The notes beneath the pieces are model-generated. The model did no database searches. It was not told where the DNA came from and saw only the letters and a program-made list of their open reading frames with translations. A stretch of 35,482 nt of DNA, taken from the NCBI GenBank assembly GCA_023389315.1, contig JAEWEQ010000084.1, positions 1-35,482 on the forward strand, given 5' to 3'. Of this stretch, positions 24,367-32,391 are shown piece after piece. This DNA comes from Actinomycetes bacterium. GTDB taxonomy: Bacteria; Actinomycetota; Actinomycetes; Actinomycetales; Actinomycetaceae. The number at the start of each line of letters is the position of its first letter. Positions within the stretch are counted from its first letter, which is position 1. Made by a program: the position numbers and the translations under genes.

Positions 24367-25704
24367 ATGTCTGATCCGACCCAGCGTCCCCACGACGACG
24401 AATCGGGGGCGCCCGCTCCCGATTGGCTGCTATCCAATGACCGTCCCGAGGACGATCCCCACCCTGACTTGCTGGACCCCACTTTCGAAAACGATCCTTC
24501 ACCCGCTCCCGCCGGCACTGACGAAAACCTGCGTTTGCAACCGGGTGGGGGAAGCGATTTTTCTGACGATACTTCCGACATCATCGGCATCGATCACCTC
24601 GCCGACGATGCCGCGCCGGTTTCTTCCGGTGCGGTCGACACGTCCTCGGCCATTCCCCACGCGCAAGCACACACCGGTGAGGAGACGTTCGCGGATGAGT
24701 TCGACGCCCAGCCGCTAACGGCCGACCCGCTTGAAGACGTTGATGACCGTGAGCGTGACTTGGACGCGGATTACGACCGCGACCTGGACTTGGATGAACG
24801 CGCCGAGGTGGAACCTGCCACCTACCCGCTGCTGGCGGACGAGGGTGAAGCGGTATCCGACCCGGACGCCCCGCGTGACGTGCTGGCCCGCCGTGACCTG
24901 CCGGCGGAGCCGACTGAGCGGCGCGAGTACGACCTCAGTCGCCTCAACCCTGAACCGGTGGATCCGCAGCCGCCGCTGGACCGCGAACGCTCGGTGTGGG
25001 ATGAGCCCGAGGATGAAGCCACCACCGTGCAACGACAGTCCCTGCTCTCTCCCGACCCGGTGGATGAAACCGTGGTGGCAGCGCCCGCTACTACCACCTC
25101 CTGGCAGCCGGTTGAGGAAAAGCCCCGCACCACCGATGATGCTCTGTTCGAAGAGTCCTCCGTGGTGCCTGACGTACCTTCGCGCGCCTCCGCCCGCATG
25201 TGGTCTTTCTTGCTGACCCTGCTGCTGGTGCCGGCGGCCTGGTACCTGCTGTCCGACGCTGCGGCCCGCCTGACCCTAGCTGATGGTAATGCTTTCGAAA
25301 CCGGTGTCATTAACCCGGCGGCCCTGTTGGAGATGGCCGGTGGCCTGGTGCTGGTGATCGTGATCTTGGCGTACCTGGTGCGTTCTTCGCTGGGAGCGTT
25401 GATTTGGGGCTTCGTCCTGACCGCCGTCGGCGCCACTTTCCTGGCGGTTCCGACGATGGTTAAGGACTACTTGGCTCCCGCCCAGGAGTGGCTGCACAAC
25501 TGGAATGCTTTCGGCGGGAATGTTGCCCACCACATTGAAGCCACCGGCTTCACCGGGATCCTGCTGATTTCCGGGGTGGTGCTGTTCGCCTTGGGGATTG
25601 TGGCGATCCTGGCGCGCCGTGATGGCCGCCGCGAAGCAGAGATCCGCGCCCAGATTGAGCGCCTAGCGCCGGGGACCTTCTCCGGTCGCCGCAAGCGCCG
25701 CTAG
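24367..25704 (+). CDS. Acidic N-terminal domain, four-helix membrane protein
   Basis: The first 270 of 445 residues are strongly acidic, Pro-rich and probably disordered (for example DDRERDLDADYDRDLDLDER). Four membrane helices follow (about 278-297, 318-338, 342-365, 395-417) and then a basic tail ending SGRRKRR. The acidic head and basic end suggest electrostatic contacts, but nothing indicates an enzyme. AGGAGG lies at the ideal distance from the ATG. The C-terminal membrane part is the more conserved-looking portion. It is followed by an intrinsic terminator. Confidence 0.75.
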   Translation: MSDPTQRPHDDESGAPAPDWLLSNDRPEDDPHPDLLDPTFENDPSPAPAGTDENLRLQPGGGSDFSDDTSDIIGIDHLADDAAPVSSGAVDTSSAIPHAQAHTGEETFADEFDAQPLTADPLEDVDDRERDLDADYDRDLDLDERAEVEPATYPLLADEGEAVSDPDAPRDVLARRDLPAEPTERREYDLSRLNPEPVDPQPPLDRERSVWDEPEDEATTVQRQSLLSPDPVDETVVAAPATTTSWQPVEEKPRTTDDALFEESSVVPDVPSRASARMWSFLLTLLLVPAAWYLLSDAAARLTLADGNAFETGVINPAALLEMAGGLVLVIVILAYLVRSSLGALIWGFVLTAVGATFLAVPTMVKDYLAPAQEWLHNWNAFGGNVAHHIEATGFTGILLISGVVLFALGIVAILARRDGRREAEIRAQIERLAPGTFSGRRKRR

Positions 25705-25716
25705 TTTTTACTACCC

Positions 25717-25757
25717 CGGCGGGCCGCTTCCCAGGTGGAGGCGGCCTGCCGCTTTTT
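25717..25757 (+). terminator. Intrinsic terminator of the acidic membrane-protein gene
   Basis: CGGCGGGCCGC (25717-25727) pairs with GCGGCCTGCCG (25741-25751), 11 bp with one G-U, followed by TTTTT at 25753-25757. It reaches the stop codon of nth on the other strand. Confidence 0.85.
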
Positions 25758-26427
25758 ATGCGTCCTTATGGGCGAGGACGCTCGCGCCGGTGGGGCAAAG
25801 CTGGTTTAGTTGGCAGGTGCCGCACTCGGGGGTGCGGGAGTGGCACACTTCCCGGCCGTGTTGGATCAGGCGGTGGCACAGGATGGTCCAATCAGTATTG
25901 GGCAGTGCCGCGGCGATGTCGCGCTCCACTTGTAAGGGCTTGTCAGAGTCAGACCAGCCCAGCCGCCGCGCTAGGCGCCCCACATGCGTGTCCACGGTGA
26001 TGGCGGGGACCGCGAAGGCGTTGCCCATCACCACGTGCGCGGTTTTACGCCCCACGCCGGGGAGTTTTTCTAGTTCTTTGCGGCTGCGCGGCACTTGCCC
26101 GTCGTGGTCTTCTACCAGCTGCACCGCCAGTTGTTTGAGCTGTCCCCCGCGGCGGCGTTGGAACCCCAGGGGTTTCACTATGTCGGAGAGTTCTTCCGCG
26201 CTGGCACCGGCCAGGGAGTAGGCGTCGGGGTAGCGGCGGAACAGTTCCGGGGTGACGGTGTTGACCCGCGCGTCGGTGGTTTGGGCGGACAAAATGGTGG
26301 CGATCAGCAGCTCAAAAGCGTTGCGGTGTACCAGTGCGCAGTGTGCGTCGGGGTACATGCGTGCCAGTTGCGCCGCCACTTCTTGCGGCTGGTTTTCACC
26401 GCTGCTGGCGGGTGGTTGCTGGACCAT
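25756..26427 (-). CDS. nth: Endonuclease III (DNA glycosylase/AP lyase)
   Basis: This 223-residue base-excision repair enzyme removes oxidised pyrimidines. The helix-hairpin-helix ELEKLPGVGRKTAHVVMGNA contains the catalytic Lys in the GVGRKTA loop. The catalytic Asp lies in AITVDTHVGRLARRL. The C-terminal [4Fe-4S] motif C-x6-C-x2-C-x5-C is complete (CHSRTPECGTCQLNQLC). Length is normal. AGGTGAC precedes the ATG. It is divergent from the crp/glxR gene, the same pairing as Rv3674c and Rv3676 in M. tuberculosis. An octamer copy lies within its last eight codons. Confidence 0.96.
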   Translation of the reverse strand: MVQQPPASSGENQPQEVAAQLARMYPDAHCALVHRNAFELLIATILSAQTTDARVNTVTPELFRRYPDAYSLAGASAEELSDIVKPLGFQRRRGGQLKQLAVQLVEDHDGQVPRSRKELEKLPGVGRKTAHVVMGNAFAVPAITVDTHVGRLARRLGWSDSDKPLQVERDIAAALPNTDWTILCHRLIQHGREVCHSRTPECGTCQLNQLCPTGASVLAHKDA

Positions 26428-26605
26428 TTGTCACCTCCCTCGCCTTTGAATTTACGTCACTTGTGCGCGGGTGTTCACGCGCGGTGAGAAAAACCTATAA
26501 ACTGGTGAGAGTAGTCACATGCATCGCTTGTGGCCAGGTTCAAGCAGAAAAGTTCATTTCACACGATCGGAAACACGATGCCGCTCGTGCGAGCGGAGAT
26601 AGAAG

Positions 26606-27289
26606 GTGACCGTGGAAGGCAACTACATCAGCCAAGTGCCCCTATTCGAGGGCCTGGATGAAGAACAGCAGCGCTCCCTGCGCGCGAAGATGGGGCAGAC
26701 CACTTTGCGTCGCGGCGAGGTGCTCTTTGAAGAAGGCGACCCCGGTAACCGCCTTTACATCATCACCGAAGGCAAGGTGAAGCTGGGCCACACCTCCTCC
26801 GATGGTCGCGAAAACCTCCTGGCCGTCCTCGGCCCGGGTGAAATCATTGGTGAACTGACCCTGTTCGATCCGGGCCCGCGTTCCACCACCGCCACCGCGG
26901 TCTCCCCTGTGACCTTGCTGCACTTGGATCACGCTGACCTGGTGGTCATTTTGGACACTAACCCGACCATGAGCAAGCACATGCTGCGCGCTTTGGCCCG
27001 TCGCCTGCGTCGCACCAACGAGTCTCTGGCTGACCTGGTGTTCTCTGACGTTCCTGGCCGCGTGGCGAAGGCGCTGCTGGACTTGGCGGACCGTTTCGGT
27101 TCTTCCACTGACGAGGGCGTTCACGTCCCCCACGATTTGACCCAGGAAGAACTCGCCCAGCTGGTGGGGGCTTCGCGTGAGACGGTGAACAAGTCCCTGG
27201 CTGACTTCGTTTCTCGCGGCTGGATCCAGTTGGAGGGCCGCGCGGTGACGCTGCTGGACCTGGATCGTTTGGCGCGTCGCGCCCGCTAG
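26606..27289 (+). CDS. glxR: Crp/FNR-family cAMP receptor, GlxR-like
   Basis: This 227-residue global regulator has an N-terminal cyclic-nucleotide domain with the phosphate-binding cassette GELTLFDPGPRSTTATAV and a C-terminal winged helix with recognition segment ELAQLVGASRETVNKSLADF. The linker ARRLRRTNESLADLVFSDVP is almost identical to GlxR/Crp of Corynebacterium and Mycobacterium. It should bind a TGTGA-N6-TCACA-type site; a candidate lies at 28124. Two GTG starts are possible (26606 and 26612); the second has AGAAGG at a better distance. The leader of about 180 bases has no clear autoregulatory site that I could confirm. Confidence 0.93.
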   Translation: MTVEGNYISQVPLFEGLDEEQQRSLRAKMGQTTLRRGEVLFEEGDPGNRLYIITEGKVKLGHTSSDGRENLLAVLGPGEIIGELTLFDPGPRSTTATAVSPVTLLHLDHADLVVILDTNPTMSKHMLRALARRLRRTNESLADLVFSDVPGRVAKALLDLADRFGSSTDEGVHVPHDLTQEELAQLVGASRETVNKSLADFVSRGWIQLEGRAVTLLDLDRLARRAR

Positions 27290-27348
27290 AGTCGGTACCT
27301 GGCGGAGGCCGGCGCGCCCTCTAGCGTCCCGCTAGGGTCGGTGCCCTG
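27283..27348 (+). repeat. Imperfect direct repeat across the glxR stop codon
   Basis: CCGCTAGAGTCGGTACCTGG at 27283-27302 recurs as CCGCTAGGGTCGGTGCCCTG at 27329-27348. The first copy contains the stop codon. The second copy also pairs with CTAGCG at 27321-27326 to make a small hairpin. Confidence 0.7.
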
Positions 27349-27384
27349 CCAAAGGCAGCCCCGCCCTCGTGAATATTTGAAGTG

Positions 27385-27420
27385 GCCCGCCACTTGACCC
27401 GCGTTGGTCAGGTGGCGGGC
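27385..27420. terminator. Hairpin between convergent glxR and the DUF4177-type gene
   Basis: A 15-bp stem with one G-U (27385-27399 with 27406-27420, loop CGCGTT). The T-tract is poor, so termination is likely but not certain. An octamer copy follows at 27433. Confidence 0.65.
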
Positions 27421-27497
27421 TTCGCTATGGGGCGAGGACGGTGCGGAGGTCGGCAAGCCCAGATTCCGCCTGGGACACCCAGCCGGGGACGGGCACG

Positions 27498-27526
27498 AAA
27501 AAGCGCCCCAGCGCTGGGCTGGGGCG
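27498..27526 (-). terminator. Intrinsic terminator of the 53-codon gene
   Basis: On the minus strand a 9-bp stem around GCCCCAGC/GCTGGGGC (27504-27526) is followed by TTTTT (27502-27498). It begins 12 bases after the stop codon at 27538. Confidence 0.85.
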
Positions 27527-27537
27527 GCTCGTTTGGT

Positions 27538-27699
27538 TTAGTTATCCAGTGGTCGTTTCATGTAGGCGACCAAGCTCTCGGCGTTGTTAGGAGCGGGGAT
27601 AACCTGGACCAGCTCCCAACCGTCGGCGCCCCACTGATCCAAAATCGCTTTGGTGGCGTGGATCAGGAGCGGCACGGTGGCGTATTCCCATTTCTGCAT
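27538..27699 (-). CDS. Small DUF4177-like protein (53 residues)
   Basis: This short gene starts MQKWEYATVPLLIHATKAIL, continues DQWGADGWELVQVIP and ends VAYMKRPLDN. The W-E-Y-A and G-W-E-L-V-x-V motifs are those of the small DUF4177 proteins found beside the Crp gene in many actinobacteria. Its terminator, lying just past the stop, supports that it is a real transcription unit. An ATG nine bases upstream (27708) is an alternative start with an AAGG site. Function is unknown. Confidence 0.85.
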   Translation of the reverse strand: MQKWEYATVPLLIHATKAILDQWGADGWELVQVIPAPNNAESLVAYMKRPLDN

Positions 27700-27737
27700 A
27701 GTAAGCATCCTACCTTGCTGCCAGGCGCGGGTCGATA

Positions 27738-28079
27738 TTAGGAGCGGACGCGGGCGAGGACGCGCGGCACCTTAGGGGTGCGCAGTTCCTCCGCCAAGGG
27801 GTCTTCGGATTCGCGCAGCCAGGTGAGCCAGTCAGTGATGTTGGTGTAGTGACGCAACATGGCGCGACGTTCACGTTCAGTTAAACCGCCCCAAACCCCG
27901 AAGTTAGCTTCGGATTGCAGCGCGTCCGCCAGGCATTCCAGGCGAACTTCACAAGCTAGGCAGCGGGAGCGAACCTGGCGTTGTGCGGCTCCTTGCACGA
28001 AGAGTGCGTCAGCTGGTTCAGATGCGCACAGTGCTTTGGCGGCCCAACTTTGATCCTCATCGGAATATTCGTAGGTCAT
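27738..28079 (-). CDS. whiB: WhiB-family iron-sulfur regulator
   Basis: The protein has 113 residues from the ATG at 28079 (GGGGTGAAA upstream), not the longer frame to 28157. The four cluster cysteines are at about 18, 40, 43 and 49 (LCASEP, then SRCLACEVRLEC, C-x2-C-x5-C). The turn GVWGGLTERERR follows. A basic C-terminal tail (PKVPRVLARVRS) may bind DNA. WhiB proteins sense redox state or nitric oxide through a [4Fe-4S] cluster and act with sigma factors. Position between crp and ponA equals that of whiB4 (Rv3681c), so orthology to WhiB4 is likely but is inference. A GlxR-like box lies upstream. Confidence 0.93.
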   Translation of the reverse strand: MTYEYSDEDQSWAAKALCASEPADALFVQGAAQRQVRSRCLACEVRLECLADALQSEANFGVWGGLTERERRAMLRHYTNITDWLTWLRESEDPLAEELRTPKVPRVLARVRS

Positions 28080-28123
28080 TTTCACCCCATTGTTTAGCCG
28101 AGTGCGTTTGCAACTCGCTCTAA

Positions 28124-28139
28124 TGTGACCATACACACA
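28124..28139. promoter_or_regulatory. Candidate GlxR/Crp binding site
   Basis: TGTGACCATACACACA fits TGTG-N8-CACA, the GlxR/Crp consensus with one weak half (ACACA instead of TCACA). It is centred about 52 bases upstream of the whiB start and 98 bases upstream of the penicillin-binding protein start, so it could affect either divergent gene. The regulator is encoded 850 bases away. Confidence 0.55.
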
Positions 28140-28217
28140 GTTTCCCCTAAAGGGCAAATCTGATTTCTCTAACCGCGCTATGCGGACCTAATTATCCCAA
28201 TTACGGCCCGCACAGCG

Positions 28218-28223
28218 TAGGCT
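28218..28223 (+). promoter_or_regulatory. -10 element, probable leaderless start of the PBP gene
   Basis: TAGGCT (TAnnnT) ends six bases before the ATG at 28230, with no ribosome-binding site between. This is the leaderless arrangement also seen at 23121. Confidence 0.5.
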
Positions 28224-28229
28224 GGGAAC

Positions 28230-30353
28230 ATGTCGAAATCCAAACACCGAAATGTGCGCAAAGGTCAGTTCGTGACCTTAGTTGGGACCTTCTTGGTGGC
28301 CTCCATGTTATCGGGCATTTTGCTAGCCGGCTTGGTGATACCGGCAGCAGGTGCCGGAGGGATACTAGCTAAAGCGGGTCCGCGGGTTTTTGAGACACTG
28401 CCCGCTGATTTCGACATCCTCCCCCCCTCTGAGCTATCTGTCATTAAGGACATCAACGGCACCGACATTGCGCAACTGTATGCGGAAAACCGCATCATAG
28501 TTTCCCTCGATGACATGTCTCCACACCTGCGTGACGCCATTGTCTCTATCGAAGACCGGCGCTTTTACGAGCACAAAGGTATCGATCCTGAAGGCATGGG
28601 CAGGGCCTTCATTAATAACATTTCTGGGCGTGCCATCCAGGGTGCTTCTACCCTCACCCAGCAGTTCGTGAAAAACACCCTGTTGGAAGCGGGGATTCAA
28701 AAGGGCGACCAGGACATGATTGAATCAGCCACCGAGCAAAGTGTGCAGCGTAAGCTACGGGAAGCCCGCTTCGCCCTCGCCTTGGAACAGAAAATGTCGA
28801 AGGACGACATCCTGGCTGGCTATTTGAATGTGGCACCGTTCGGACCCAATATTTATGGGGCGGAAGCAGCTTCACGCCTGTACTTCTCTAAGTCCGCATT
28901 GGATTTGGATATCCCGCAGGCGGCGTTGTTGGCGGGGATCGTGAAGTCTCCTAACGAGTACGATCCACTGAGTTATCCAGAAGAAGCGGAGAAACGACGC
29001 AACACGGTTTTGCAAACCATGTTGGCGGAGCAAAAGATCACGCAGGAAGAATACGACACGGCGGTTGCAACTCCCATTGCGGACACTTTGAAACCCTCCC
29101 ATTCGCGTCAAGGTTGCGCGGGTGCCGGCACGGCTGCTTTCTTTTGCGAGTACGTCCTGCAAAGTTTGTTGGAATCACCTGCCTTGGGTGAAACCCGTTT
29201 GGAACGTCAACAAAAACTGTTGCGCGGTGGCATGACCATTAATACGACGCTGGACTGGGGGCAGCAAAATAAGGCCGTCACAGCCATCCAAAACCACATC
29301 CCCACCAACGACCCTTCCGGAGTCAACACCGCGATTGTTTCACGCGATCCCCGCAATGGTTACATCGTGGCAATGGCACAGAACACCAACTATGGGGTTC
29401 CTTCCGAGGATGATCCCAGTGCCACGCAAGTGTCTTACGGGGTGGATAAAGCCCATGGTGGTGGCGACGGTTTTCCGGCGGGTTCAACTTTGAAGCCTTT
29501 CACCCTGCTGCAGTGGTTTAAGGAAGGACACACGGCGTGGGAAAGAGTGGGTAACCACTCCACCCAGTTCTTCCCGGAAGAGTGGAATACCTGCGCTCCT
29601 GAGTACAATAGCCGCGTTTGGGACGTAGGTGACGTAGGCGGTAAGTCCGGCTCTTTCAACGCTTTGTCAGCTACCGAGCTATCGGTGAACCGCGCTTTCG
29701 CGCACATGGCGTCGAAGGTGGAACTGTGTGGCATTTTCGATGGGATGAAGGCCTTAGGTATCACCGCTCCGGATGGTTCCGTGATCCCGCAGCGACCGGC
29801 GAATATTATCGCCGCTGAAGCCACGCCACTTTCCATGGCGGGCGCTTTCGGGGCGATCGTACAGTCTGGGAAACTGTGCCAGCCGATGGCGATCACCCAA
29901 ATCCTGGACCGCGACGGCAAGGAAATCGCGAAGTTTGAACCGCAGTGTTCCCAAGCTGTAGATGCCACTGCGGCTGGTAAGACTGCGGAGGTGCTGCGAC
30001 GTACCGCCGACTCCGGTAGCTACTGGAATACTCGCATCGGACGTCCGATTATCGCCAAGACCGGTACTTCCGACGACAGTGCCAACGCCTGGCTAGTGGG
30101 CGGTACTCCGCAGCTAATTACCGCAGTTTGGACCGGTTATGCGAATAACTCGTCTAGGTCAATGAGCTATCAGCAGATCGGTGGTCGTTACTATGGCCCG
30201 GTCTACGGTGGCACCTTGGCGGCGCCGCTGTGGCAAGAGTACATGGCCAGTGCCGTGGAGGGGATGGAGGTATTAGATGTGGAAGGTGGCAACCTTGGTT
30301 CGCCCCCCCCCCCCCCCCCCCCCCCCCAAAACCCCGGATCCGAAGCCCACTGA
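28230..30353 (+). CDS. Class A penicillin-binding protein (PonA2-like)
   Basis: This 707-residue bifunctional peptidoglycan synthase has a short cytoplasmic end and a membrane anchor (about 14-45). The glycosyltransferase domain (about 65-240) shows IEDRRFYEHKGID, ASTLTQQFVKN and KRKLREARFALALE-type motifs. The transpeptidase domain (about 340-690) shows the active-site S-x-x-K in GSTLKPF, S-x-N in SVNRAF and KTGTSDD. All catalytic residues are intact. The C-terminus is encoded by a run of 25 C giving eight prolines and then QNPGSEAH. Gain or loss of a C changes the tail. Position after whiB and before a metallophosphoesterase matches ponA2 (Rv3682). Confidence 0.95.
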   Translation: MSKSKHRNVRKGQFVTLVGTFLVASMLSGILLAGLVIPAAGAGGILAKAGPRVFETLPADFDILPPSELSVIKDINGTDIAQLYAENRIIVSLDDMSPHLRDAIVSIEDRRFYEHKGIDPEGMGRAFINNISGRAIQGASTLTQQFVKNTLLEAGIQKGDQDMIESATEQSVQRKLREARFALALEQKMSKDDILAGYLNVAPFGPNIYGAEAASRLYFSKSALDLDIPQAALLAGIVKSPNEYDPLSYPEEAEKRRNTVLQTMLAEQKITQEEYDTAVATPIADTLKPSHSRQGCAGAGTAAFFCEYVLQSLLESPALGETRLERQQKLLRGGMTINTTLDWGQQNKAVTAIQNHIPTNDPSGVNTAIVSRDPRNGYIVAMAQNTNYGVPSEDDPSATQVSYGVDKAHGGGDGFPAGSTLKPFTLLQWFKEGHTAWERVGNHSTQFFPEEWNTCAPEYNSRVWDVGDVGGKSGSFNALSATELSVNRAFAHMASKVELCGIFDGMKALGITAPDGSVIPQRPANIIAAEATPLSMAGAFGAIVQSGKLCQPMAITQILDRDGKEIAKFEPQCSQAVDATAAGKTAEVLRRTADSGSYWNTRIGRPIIAKTGTSDDSANAWLVGGTPQLITAVWTGYANNSSRSMSYQQIGGRYYGPVYGGTLAAPLWQEYMASAVEGMEVLDVEGGNLGSPPPPPPPPQNPGSEAH
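30303..30327 (+). repeat. Poly-C homopolymer (25 C) in the PBP C-terminus
   Basis: Twenty-five C in a row follow the codons for NLGS. With 25 C the tail is P8-QNPGSEAH. With 24 or 27 C it becomes KTPDPKPTEKPQKPR after the prolines, ending at the TAG at 30373. With 23 or 26 it becomes KPRIRSPLRSHRN and runs on past the next gene's start. Long homopolymers of this kind slip during replication and are also error-prone in sequencing. Confidence 0.9.
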
Positions 30354-30395
30354 GAAGCCACAGAAACCCCGTTAGGGTGGCGCGAAGGAGAGGCG

Positions 30396-31325
30396 ATGGC
30401 TAACCAACTAACCAAGCTCCTATTGCGGACTGCGGCGACCACCGGCGCTGCCGCTGTAGGGGCATTAGCCTGGTCACAGGTGGAGCGCGTCAGCCCTGTG
30501 CTGCGGCGCTACCTGGTGACCACTGGCCGCCCAGCTTCCTCCCCCACGCTGCGGGTGCTGCATATTTCTGACCTGCACCTGTTCCCCGGCCAGGAGTGGC
30601 TGGTGGAGTGGGTGCGTGGGCTAGCTGAAGAAGATTTCGACTTCGTGGTCTCCACTGGCGATAACTTCGGGTCAGTTGACGCTTTGCCCATGCTCCAGGA
30701 TGCTTACCAGCCGTTGTTGGAGTATCCGGGTGCGTTCGTGCTGGGGTCTAATGACTACTACTCGCCGCGCGCTAAACCGTGGGTGGCGTACTTGTCGAAA
30801 CGAGTTCGCTCGCGCCAGCCAGTGCGCAATGTGCCTGATCTGCCTTGGTATGAGATGGCACAAGAGTGGACGGATGCCGGGTGGGTGGACCTGTCGAACC
30901 AGGCGGAAACGCTGACGGTGACCAACAGTTCGGGACAGGACCTGCGGTTGGGGCTCATTGGGGTAGATGACCCTCATATTCGCCGCGATCGTATGCCCGC
31001 CACGCCGGACGGGTGGGGCGATGCTACGACCCTGCGTCTGGGGCTAACGCACGCACCATATCAGCGGATCTTGAACGAGTTCACCACGTTAGGGGTGGAA
31101 GTGGCGTTCGCTGGCCACACCCACGGCGGGCAGCTGTGCGTGCCCGGGTACGGGGCGATAGTGACTAATTGCGACGTGCCGCGACGCTACGCCAAGGGCC
31201 TGCACCGCTGGGGCTTTGGCGGGGATAGCTGCGCCCTGCACGTGAGCGCCGGTTTAGGCACCGCCATGTATGCGCCGGTACGCTTCGCCTGCCGCCCGGA
31301 GGCGTCGCTGCTGACTATCCGGTGA
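30396..31325 (+). CDS. Calcineurin-like metallophosphoesterase, membrane-anchored
   Basis: The protein has 309 residues. An N-terminal hydrophobic segment (about 8-26) is followed by the metallophosphoesterase motifs in order: VLHISDLHLFPG (D-x-H), FVVSTGDNFG (GDN), VLGSNDYY (GSND in place of GNH), LGLTHAP and GHTHGGQLCVPG. The dimetal site residues are therefore present. The substrate is unknown; relatives act on lipid-linked or nucleotide phosphodiesters near the membrane. GAAGGAGAGG precedes the ATG. It follows the penicillin-binding protein by 42 bases and is likely cotranscribed, as Rv3683 follows ponA2. Confidence 0.9.
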   Translation: MANQLTKLLLRTAATTGAAAVGALAWSQVERVSPVLRRYLVTTGRPASSPTLRVLHISDLHLFPGQEWLVEWVRGLAEEDFDFVVSTGDNFGSVDALPMLQDAYQPLLEYPGAFVLGSNDYYSPRAKPWVAYLSKRVRSRQPVRNVPDLPWYEMAQEWTDAGWVDLSNQAETLTVTNSSGQDLRLGLIGVDDPHIRRDRMPATPDGWGDATTLRLGLTHAPYQRILNEFTTLGVEVAFAGHTHGGQLCVPGYGAIVTNCDVPRRYAKGLHRWGFGGDSCALHVSAGLGTAMYAPVRFACRPEASLLTIR

Positions 31326-31449
31326 CGCGGACCGGGTGTCCCCGGTCCGCTCTGCTCGCGCTGCTTGTCGGCGCGCTAGTGTGTTCGTCTCCCTCCGCCC
31401 TGTTAGACCGTACGCGGGCGTGATTTGGCGAGAGCGCGGTGGAGAGGGT

Positions 31450-31455
31450 TATACT
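31450..31455 (+). promoter_or_regulatory. -10 element of the tRNA-Pro gene
   Basis: TATACT lies 17 bases upstream of the tRNA 5' end. TTGGCG about 19 bases upstream is a possible -35. Confidence 0.6.
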
Positions 31456-31472
31456 GGTCTAGCTGGAAAGCA

Positions 31473-31549
<77 letters not shown>

Positions 31550-31557
31550 ATGTGTTG

Positions 31558-31594
31558 TCCCAGGACATCGTTCCTTCGATGTCCTGGGATTTTT
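31558..31594 (+). terminator. Intrinsic terminator after tRNA-Pro
   Basis: TCCCAGGACATCG (31558-31570) pairs with CGATGTCCTGGGA (31577-31589) and is followed by TTTTT, eight bases after the tRNA end. Confidence 0.93.
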
Positions 31595-31674
31595 CGTTGT
31601 TTTGGCACGGGTATGTTGGCTCTTCGGATTTTGGCGGGGTGTGAAGGCAAAAAGGTGGTGAAGATGGTTCATGC

Positions 31675-32013
31675 TTAATGTGTGAAAAGAAAACCTGAAT
31701 CCATCTTCACCATCACTGATTCTAACGCTAGGTTCTGCTGCATGTTTAGGTGACAGTTCCATGCAGCCTGGCCGGCCGCTGTTTGGTTGATTGTTTCATA
31801 TTCGAGCGGGGTGAGCCGCCGGAGGCGTTTTTGTCGGCGGCGCTGGTGATAGCGGCGCTCAATCCAGGTTATGATCGCGATGGTCAAATCCTCACGACTG
31901 GCCCATGTTTTAGTGTTGAGCACATTGCGTTGCAGCAGGGAGAAAAACGACTCCATCGCAGCGATATGAAGCTGAAGCGCAGACTCGTCTGAAGAACCCA
32001 GCGGGCGGGGCCA
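31675..32013 (-). pseudogene. IS3-family transposase remnant (C-terminal fragment)
   Basis: MESFFSLLQRNVLNTKTWAS, then ITWIERRYHQRRRQKRLRRL and TPLEYE, is the C-terminal end of the DDE integrase core of IS3-type transposases, with the catalytic Glu in the MESFF segment. Upstream, GSS appears but the usual short GSSADNA spacer is disturbed by extra residues, and a stop stands at 32014. The rest of the core, OrfA and the terminal inverted repeats were not found. The element is dead. It sits 80 bases beyond the tRNA terminator, at the left side of the accessory region. Confidence 0.85.
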
Positions 32014-32391
32014 TCACTGGTTGGACGCGCTCATCATCAGCGGTTAGTGGCTTGGTTATGCCGGCACGAAAAAGGGTGCAGAGGTTTTCACTCATGGTGA
32101 CTCCTGAACTTGTCGAACTTCCCAACACCGGGTTCGGTGAGGGCGGATCTTCCTCTAGGAGCACCACGAATCGACGTGTGGTTGCTAGCCAGCTAACTAG
32201 AGGGCTTTACGCTGGACTTCTTGATCCGGGTTCAGGATACACCGAATGGAATGTGAAGAAAAGGGTTGGGCTAGTACGCGAGCGGTGAAGGGAGTTGTGG
32301 GATACTGTTCCGTGGCGTAGCCGATAGAACCACATCGTGAGCTATGTCACATGCATCGCTGCACGCACACACCAACTGCTGTAATTGGGAC
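32014..32391. other. Gap between the IS remnant and the KAP NTPase gene
   Basis: No credible gene. A short minus-strand frame (31910-32167) has no recognisable family. The composition is less GC-rich than the core. Near 32300-32340 the sequence may hold the promoter of the NTPase gene, but no pair of hexamers is convincing. Confidence 0.4.

Noticed and set aside
31910..32167. Minus-strand 85-codon frame overlapping the IS remnant
   Set aside because: Its 3' half is out of frame with the transposase remnant and the rest shows no family.
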